This document shows positions 15,964 to 20,350 of a DNA stretch of 20,350 bases, one piece after another. The notes beneath the pieces are model-generated. The model saw only the letters and a program-made list of their open reading frames with translations. It had not been told where the DNA came from and searched no databases. The DNA is from Vallitalea maricola. GTDB lineage: Bacteria; Bacillota; Clostridia; Lachnospirales; Vallitaleaceae. Position 1 is the stretch's first letter; each line of letters opens with the position of its first letter. The position numbers and the translations under genes were made by a program. Location of the stretch: assembly GCF_036985595.1 (NCBI RefSeq), contig NZ_BTPU01000057.1:1-20350 (forward strand), written 5' to 3'.

Positions 15964-16386
15964 TTACTGCTCATACATTATATAATCCATTTCTTCATAA
16001 TCAAAATCATTATATAACTTTTTAACATTCTCTTTTACTTCATCATCAACCACAAACCAATGACCATCTACTTCAATTTCGTTTCCTATGAGTGTTAAGT
16101 TATGTGAACCATCATTAATCTTAATTAACAGTTCCCAACCTTTCTGATTTTGAAAAGCTCTTAATATTAATGGCTTACCTTTTATTTGATTATAGTAGTT
16201 AACGAATTGGGCTATATCTTCTTTTCTGGTTATTTTCTTAACTTTAGGCGGAGATGAAAGGGTAGCTATGGTTATGCTTTTTATACTTTCTTCATGTAGT
16301 GTAGGCTTTGTTGATATATATTTAACCACTAAGATAATAAGTACTGATATAAAAAGTAATATTATTATTTTCTTATATCTTCTCAT
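15964..16386 (-). CDS. Membrane-anchored protein of unknown function
   Basis: The protein has 140 residues with an N-terminal signal anchor (RRYKKIIILLFISVLIILVV) and an outward domain of about 110 residues rich in beta-strand-like stretches (ITIATLSSPPKVKKIT, NLTLIGNEIEVDGHWFVVDDE). ATG 16386 is preferred over ATG 16398 because AAGGAATGGTG precedes it at normal spacing. The pattern resembles small exported proteins of unknown function in Firmicutes; no exact family is claimed. It precedes the seven-helix membrane protein gene. Confidence 0.7.
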   Translation of the reverse strand: MRRYKKIIILLFISVLIILVVKYISTKPTLHEESIKSITIATLSSPPKVKKITRKEDIAQFVNYYNQIKGKPLILRAFQNQKGWELLIKINDGSHNLTLIGNEIEVDGHWFVVDDEVKENVKKLYNDFDYEEMDYIMYEQ

Positions 16387-16452
16387 AATTAACACCATTC
16401 CTTAAAGTCTTAAACACCTTCTACAATATACAAAATATAAATTTTGTTAAAG

Positions 16453-17217
16453 TCATTCATTTATTATATTGAATAACTCACTTTTTTGTTGTATTCGATC
16501 TATTCCTAAATCACTAAAATTCAGTTCAATATTAAAGCATTCTTTTAATGCTATACTTGTTTCTCTTAATACATCAGCACACCAATACTCATTACCACTA
16601 GAAAGTTGGTCATAGCGGTCAACATCTTCATACAAAACTTTCGCTTTGCTATAATATTTCTTAGATTTATTATTATCAAGCAATAAATATATATCACCTA
16701 ATAATTCAACATTCATTGCATATTCATTGGCAAGCCTAGTATTAACGTTTTGATCCAATACCGTTTTCTGTGAGAAAGCAATTAATTGTGCTAGTAAAAT
16801 TGAGTATTCACTATTTATATTTTTATAATAGTAACAGCTTACATTAAGCAAACTATGGGCTTGATAATTATAAGTAAGATAATTATTGAAAAATAGTTTA
16901 TTAGTACTTTTATAATTCATTCCAATAAGTTCATACATAGATGCTAACTCATTGTATCTTTGTTCTTTCAAAAGCATCATTCTTACTTTTATCAAGAAAT
17001 CGTTTTGAGTAATTAAACCCAATAAATCGTTTTCAATAGTATGTATTGATTCTTTAATTAACGAATTTAAATAATCATAATATATATCTTTTGTATTTAG
17101 CATGAAATATAATCCCCCATATATGAATCTCTCTTCTTCATCTGCTCTATCCAATTATTCATCATATCAAAGCAAAGTTTTGAGCTTCCCACATTACAAT
17201 GTCCTTCACCATACTCT
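16453..17217 (-). pseudogene. Helical (TPR-like) protein of unknown function, 5' end interrupted by an in-frame stop
   Basis: The readable part runs from ATG 17103 (GGGGGA site 9 nt ahead) or TTG 17154 to the stop at 16453, 216 or 233 residues. It is rich in paired helices such as LLGDIYLLLDNNKSKKYYSKAKVLY, suggestive of tetratricopeptide-like repeats; no family is recognised. In the same frame, directly before TTG 17154, is TAA (17157-17155). Before that the frame is open back to 17217, reading EYGEGHCNVGSSKLCFDMME. A start ATG with an AAAGGAG site at 17230 is in a different frame. I infer that the gene once began near 17230 and has been damaged by a frameshift and a nonsense change, though re-initiation at 17103 could still give a working shorter protein. 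Confidence 0.5.
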
Positions 17218-17304
17218 TTATTTTATTCATTTATATAAAAATCTCCTTTTTTTGTGTGTATTATATATCACTGTATAAAAGGAAACTTTTAAATAAACGC
17301 TAAC

Positions 17305-17930
17305 TTAATCTCTCTTAAAATCCGAAAATGATAATCCAAACATCTTTTTACACGTTGCAGAAAAATGTGATGGACTATCAAATCCTGCATGTATAGAAGC
17401 TGTAGTTAGATTTTCTCCACGCATATAATAATTATAGGGCTTATGCATTTTTGCCATTACAAAAAAACTTGCTAGAGATATTTTCACTTGTTCTCTAAAA
17501 AGATGTGAAAGACGACTCTGTGATAGGCATGCAATATTACTTAGCTTATCAAAAATATCTTTCTGTATACTTTCAGTTCTATCAATTTCATTAATAACTT
17601 AAATTACTCTATCATCATAAATCACTTGGGCAAAATTTTGAATATCACATATTGATAATATTTTTTTATCTAGTTCTTCAGTATCTTTACACTTATAATA
17701 ATGAATTGAGACCTGATTAACAATTTCTTCATCTATTATTTTATATTCTTGTCCTTTGAGAAACTTATAACTGATTGAACGTGCAATTTCACTTGTTTCA
17801 TCAATCAATAATATTATCCATCTACTCCAAATATAAGATGTTTGGCAAAATGTTTATGTTTGTTAGGAGTTTTTTCAGCAAATAATAATATATGGTCTTT
17901 TAGATAATGGATATTGGAAATATTTATCAC
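17305..17930 (-). pseudogene. AraC-family transcriptional regulator, degraded
   Basis: The C-terminal part carries a clear AraC DNA-binding domain in one frame: LSQSRLSHLFREQVKISLASFF, then ENLTTASIHAGFDSPSHFSATCKKMFG. An in-frame TAA at 17601-17599 splits this from the preceding WIILLIDETSEIARSI to YDDRVI segment. Further upstream the N-terminal cupin-like start (ISNIHYLKDHILLFAEKT, HKHFAKHLIFGVDG) is in another frame, 17930-17817, ending in TAA 17816-17814. The three pieces line up in order, but the total of about 205 codons is short. About 35-40 residues of the ligand-binding domain seem lost between HLIFGVDG and WIILLIDE. At least one nonsense change and one frame-changing deletion are needed, so a working regulator is unlikely. 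Confidence 0.8.
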
Positions 17931-17956
17931 CTCTAACTTTGTTAATACTCATAATC

Positions 17957-18469
17957 TTACTCAAAATTTGCATATTTCAACTTATCATTTAACTGCTCTT
18001 TCAATTCTTGATATGTATATGGCTGGTAGTTATCATCATGATATCTATCTTCTAACCAACCTTTTATAATGTTCAGGTCGTTAATAACATCTTTGAACTT
18101 TTGTTCCTCTTCAATGACGCCCTCTCTAATCTGTTCCATTTTGTATTGTTCCAATAGATGTGTATATTCTCTATAGAATTTACTAATGTCTAAACTATCA
18201 TCTTCAAATAAATGCATATTACTGATATCAGCTTTTTTTAGAGCATTTATTATGTTCTGTATTTCAATCTGTGGAAATTCAGTTTCTAATATTTCATCAC
18301 CATACAAATCACCAATAATATTAAAGCTGAGTATATGATCATTCATAATCATCTTCTGTTTATTGTCGTATGTTTCTTTCATCTTATTTAAATTAGTATT
18401 TACTCTCAATGAATATATTAATAAGAACAAAATAATGGGTATAAATATTAAATAGTACTTTTTCTTCAT
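17957..18469 (-). CDS. Membrane-anchored protein with charged helical outward domain, unknown function
   Basis: The 170-residue protein starts at ATG 18469 behind AAAGGTGA. A signal anchor (about 4-22, YYLIFIPIILFLLIYSL) is followed by about 145 charged residues predicted to be mostly helical (KMKETYDNKQKMIM, REYTHLLEQYKMEQIREG, EEEQKFKDVINDLNII). No family was recognised. It lies just upstream of the AraC remnant on the same strand and is itself intact. The 306-nt gap to the divergent AbiGi-family gene should hold its promoter. Confidence 0.7.
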   Translation of the reverse strand: MKKKYYLIFIPIILFLLIYSLRVNTNLNKMKETYDNKQKMIMNDHILSFNIIGDLYGDEILETEFPQIEIQNIINALKKADISNMHLFEDDSLDISKFYREYTHLLEQYKMEQIREGVIEEEQKFKDVINDLNIIKGWLEDRYHDDNYQPYTYQELKEQLNDKLKYANFE

Positions 18470-18775
18470 GCAAAATCACCTTTTTATTAATGTTATTTTT
18501 CTTTTTTAATTGTATAAACTTATTTATTACATAGATTTTTTCTACTTGATTATATACAATCTTGTTTAAATTCTCATTTAATATTAACAGATAATTCGGG
18601 AATAAGCAACAATATCACGCAAAATATTCTGTATATATCTTATTTGCATTGTATAAAATAACATCATACCACTACAAACTATTTTAGTCTCAAAGGGAAC
18701 TGTGGGATATTATATAATTCAACTTATATAGTTTTGCCCTTAGATATTAAAATAAAGAAAAGGAAGCTTTGATAT
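18470..18775. other. Divergent intergenic region without recognised gene
   Basis: About 300 AT-rich bases between the minus-strand anchored protein and the plus-strand AbiGi-family gene. A TATAAT occurs at 18712-18717 but without a matching -35 element. No gene, repeat or structured RNA was recognised. Confidence 0.45.
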
Positions 18776-19534
18776 ATGAGTATTATTAGTGCAGAAACCT
18801 TATTTCATTTCATGAAGGAATTTTCTTTCTTGGAAGATATATTCAATAATAAATTTTCTCCTAGATATTATAAAGAACAATCCGTGTTTTTTAATGAACC
18901 AGTCTATATTCTGATGAAGTGTTTTTGTGATATCCCATTGTCTTTAGTAAAAAAACATATAGAACAATACGGCTGTTATGCCATTGGATTCAATAAAAAA
19001 TGGGGTATGACTAATAGAATTAATCCAATAAACTACTATAATGAAAACTCAAACTTCATTCACGCAATTAAAATACAATATGATGCATGCATTGATATGA
19101 TAACCAACAAAAAAAGTATCAACTTTGACAATTTTGATTTAAATAGGCTAAAAAAAGCACTTGAGTACACTTTTATGAATTATAAACCTGTACGTATTGA
19201 AGCAGGTGCTAAAGATTATTATAATGAAAGAGAATGGAGATATATTCCTTTAGAAGAAGAAAAAGACTCTATTATAATAAAAAAAGATAATATTAAACAA
19301 TTGTATTTAAGTTCAGAAATACAAGAAGAAAAGATTGAAGAATATAATGAAGCCATGAAAAATTATCATACCCTTAATTTTGAATTAGAAGATATAAACT
19401 TCATCATCGTTAAAAACAATGAAGAAATTCGTTATCTATGCAAGTTTTTTGATACTAATTATAAAGATAACCCATATAGAGAAATAGTTAAAACGAAAAT
19501 TATTAAAAGCGAAGACATAGAAATGAATTTTTAG
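18776..19534 (+). CDS. AbiGi-family protein (abortive phage infection, putative antitoxin family)
   Basis: The 252-residue protein starts at ATG 18776 behind AAAAGGAAG. It shows the AbiGi pattern: LFHFM near residue 9, F-S-P-R-Y at 27-31, CFCDIPLS at 49-56 with His61, YGCYAIGFNKKWG at 65-77, NPINYY at 83-88, and EREWRYIP at 151-158. The family is named after AbiGi of lactococcal abortive-infection system AbiG and is annotated as a putative antitoxin. The CF-x-D, G-x-x-IGF and E-x-EWR layout is also reminiscent of DUF2971 proteins. It is soluble, with no membrane segments. No AbiGii-like partner lies beside it: the neighbour downstream is a convergent lectin gene. It may act alone or with a partner elsewhere. 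The family call is good; the function is unproven. Confidence 0.75.
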   Translation: MSIISAETLFHFMKEFSFLEDIFNNKFSPRYYKEQSVFFNEPVYILMKCFCDIPLSLVKKHIEQYGCYAIGFNKKWGMTNRINPINYYNENSNFIHAIKIQYDACIDMITNKKSINFDNFDLNRLKKALEYTFMNYKPVRIEAGAKDYYNEREWRYIPLEEEKDSIIIKKDNIKQLYLSSEIQEEKIEEYNEAMKNYHTLNFELEDINFIIVKNNEEIRYLCKFFDTNYKDNPYREIVKTKIIKSEDIEMNF

Positions 19535-19719
19535 TTATCTACAAAGCTACCATCAATATAATATAATTATTTTTACAGCTGAATTAATATGTAATCAGGT
19601 ACTAGAAGAAAAGGACTCCTTAATAAAGCTCGAATCCATATTAAGAAATCCTATTTCCCATTATTTATATACACAAATTATTTCATATTGGAGTCAAAAA
19701 CTTAAATGTTTATTAAGCG

Positions 19720-20202
19720 CTATAGATTAGTTCCTGTTGCCCAAAGTGGTTGAGTTCCTTGGTAAATCACTAGATTTCCATCATCTTGAAGTATAAGATG
19801 TGCACCAGGGTTATTATATGTTTTGGAATCCCAGACTGGCATATCATACAAAATCTGATCATCTATATCGCCAGGATCTGGTTTACTAGGATATAAATTA
19901 TGGTACATAACTAAATTACCATCAAGCTGCATTATAAACCTATTTGGTCTATGATTATATCCTGGATAATATGATATTGGTGATGTCCAAAGCACACCTC
20001 TGCTTTTACTATAAAGAACCATTTTTCCACCTGTTTGCATTTGAAGTAAATATTCATGATTACTGGATTCAATCCACTGCCACATACTTAGAGATTCACC
20101 AGGTCTTAAAGTATTTTCGCCATGAGCCGCTAAACAAGTCATACCATCTAATAATAACATAATTGAAAGAGTTAAGATTACTACAAAACTTCTTTTTCTC
20201 AT
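19720..20202 (-). CDS. Secreted bulb-type (monocot mannose-binding) lectin-domain protein
   Basis: The protein has 160 residues from ATG 20202 behind AGGAGGGTAATT. A signal peptide (about 1-26, ending CLAA) precedes one complete bulb-type lectin domain of three repeats. The mannose-binding motif QxDxNxVxY is intact at Q92-Y100 (QLDGNLVMY) and Q139-Y147 (QDDGNLVIY) but degenerate in the first repeat at Q56-Y64 (Asp to Gly58, Asn to Lys60). The second repeat has an insertion of about 20 residues (SKPDPGDIDDQILYDMP) before its closing VWDS. The protein would be released outside the cell and bind mannose-type glycans. Related domains make up lectin-like bacteriocins (LlpA type) and parts of larger exported proteins, but here nothing else is attached. 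It appears to be a single-gene unit. Confidence 0.85.
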   Translation of the reverse strand: MRKRSFVVILTLSIMLLLDGMTCLAAHGENTLRPGESLSMWQWIESSNHEYLLQMQTGGKMVLYSKSRGVLWTSPISYYPGYNHRPNRFIMQLDGNLVMYHNLYPSKPDPGDIDDQILYDMPVWDSKTYNNPGAHLILQDDGNLVIYQGTQPLWATGTNL

Positions 20203-20350
20203 AATTACCCTCCTGTATATAATTTTCTAATTTGTGTATATTTTGAATTATATCATACTATTACAAAAATACATATAATTATTTTATATATTGAGTCATT
20301 TTTTTACGTTTCTTATTTAATTAATGTATACTGTAATCACCACCACCCGT
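20203..20350. other. Upstream region of the lectin gene, to window edge
   Basis: About 150 AT-rich bases. On the minus strand a TATAAT stands about 50 nt before the lectin start and could be its -10, but no good -35 element accompanies it. No gene fragment was recognised at the window end. Confidence 0.35.

Noticed and set aside
19944..20162. Plus-strand frame of 72 codons opposite the lectin gene
   Set aside because: The minus-strand frame encodes a complete signal peptide and lectin motifs, so this is an antisense shadow.
18776..20202. AbiGi-family gene and lectin gene as a toxin-antitoxin pair
   Set aside because: They are convergent with separate ribosome sites and 185 bases between them, and the lectin is secreted whereas AbiGi is cytoplasmic.

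Overview
The window is strongly AT-rich, with Gram-positive Shine-Dalgarno sites (AGGAGG, GAGGTG), frequent TTG/GTG starts, a Gram-positive style lipoprotein and a PrsA-like foldase carrying a copper-amine-oxidase-type N-terminal domain. This points to a low-GC Firmicute of the class Clostridia, possibly a Lachnospirales/Vallitalea-like lineage. The species cannot be fixed from the sequence. No rRNA, tRNA, CRISPR array or insertion sequence was recognised.

Layout. (1) 1-1730: the 5' part of an MFS transporter gene (minus) diverges from a vanadium-haloperoxidase/PAP2-family gene (plus). The 228-base spacer holds a 13-bp perfect inverted repeat and a TGTAAC-N9-GTTACA operator-like site. (2) 1759-3192: an ECF sigma factor followed after 4 nt by a membrane protein with a double zinc ribbon, with a 105-aa membrane protein upstream. 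An ECF-type promoter (CGAACC-N15-CGTAAT) lies just before the sigma gene. (3) 3283-4613: a PrsA-like peptidyl-prolyl isomerase with its own terminator. (4) 4917-14765: a carbohydrate locus on the minus strand, in transcription order: sugar-binding lipoprotein, two ABC permeases, a GH94 phosphorylase of about 1115 aa, a LacI regulator and a GH3 beta-glucosidase. The size and type of the GH94 and its GH3 + ABC-importer partners match the beta-1,2-glucooligosaccharide (sophorooligosaccharide) systems known from Listeria innocua. Likely flow: imported oligosaccharides are phosphorolysed by GH94 to glucose-1-phosphate, the residual sophorose or oligomers are hydrolysed by GH3, and LacI controls the set. 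No ABC ATPase gene is present, so a shared one is presumably used.

(5) 15027-18469: poorly conserved membrane-associated genes mixed with decaying ones. An AraC-family regulator (17305-17930) is broken by a frame change or internal deletion and by an in-frame TAA. The helical-protein gene beside it (16453 onward) has an in-frame TAA directly before its readable part. (6) 18776-19534: a stand-alone AbiGi-family (abortive infection) gene on the plus strand. (7) 19720-20202: a secreted bulb-type (monocot mannose-binding) lectin on the minus strand.

The most noteworthy items are the beta-1,2-glucan locus with its hairpin and nested palindromes, the sigma/zinc-ribbon pair, the solitary AbiGi gene, the secreted lectin, and the haloperoxidase-like gene with an apparently non-canonical start. 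Functional statements rest on motif recognition by eye; no database search was run.
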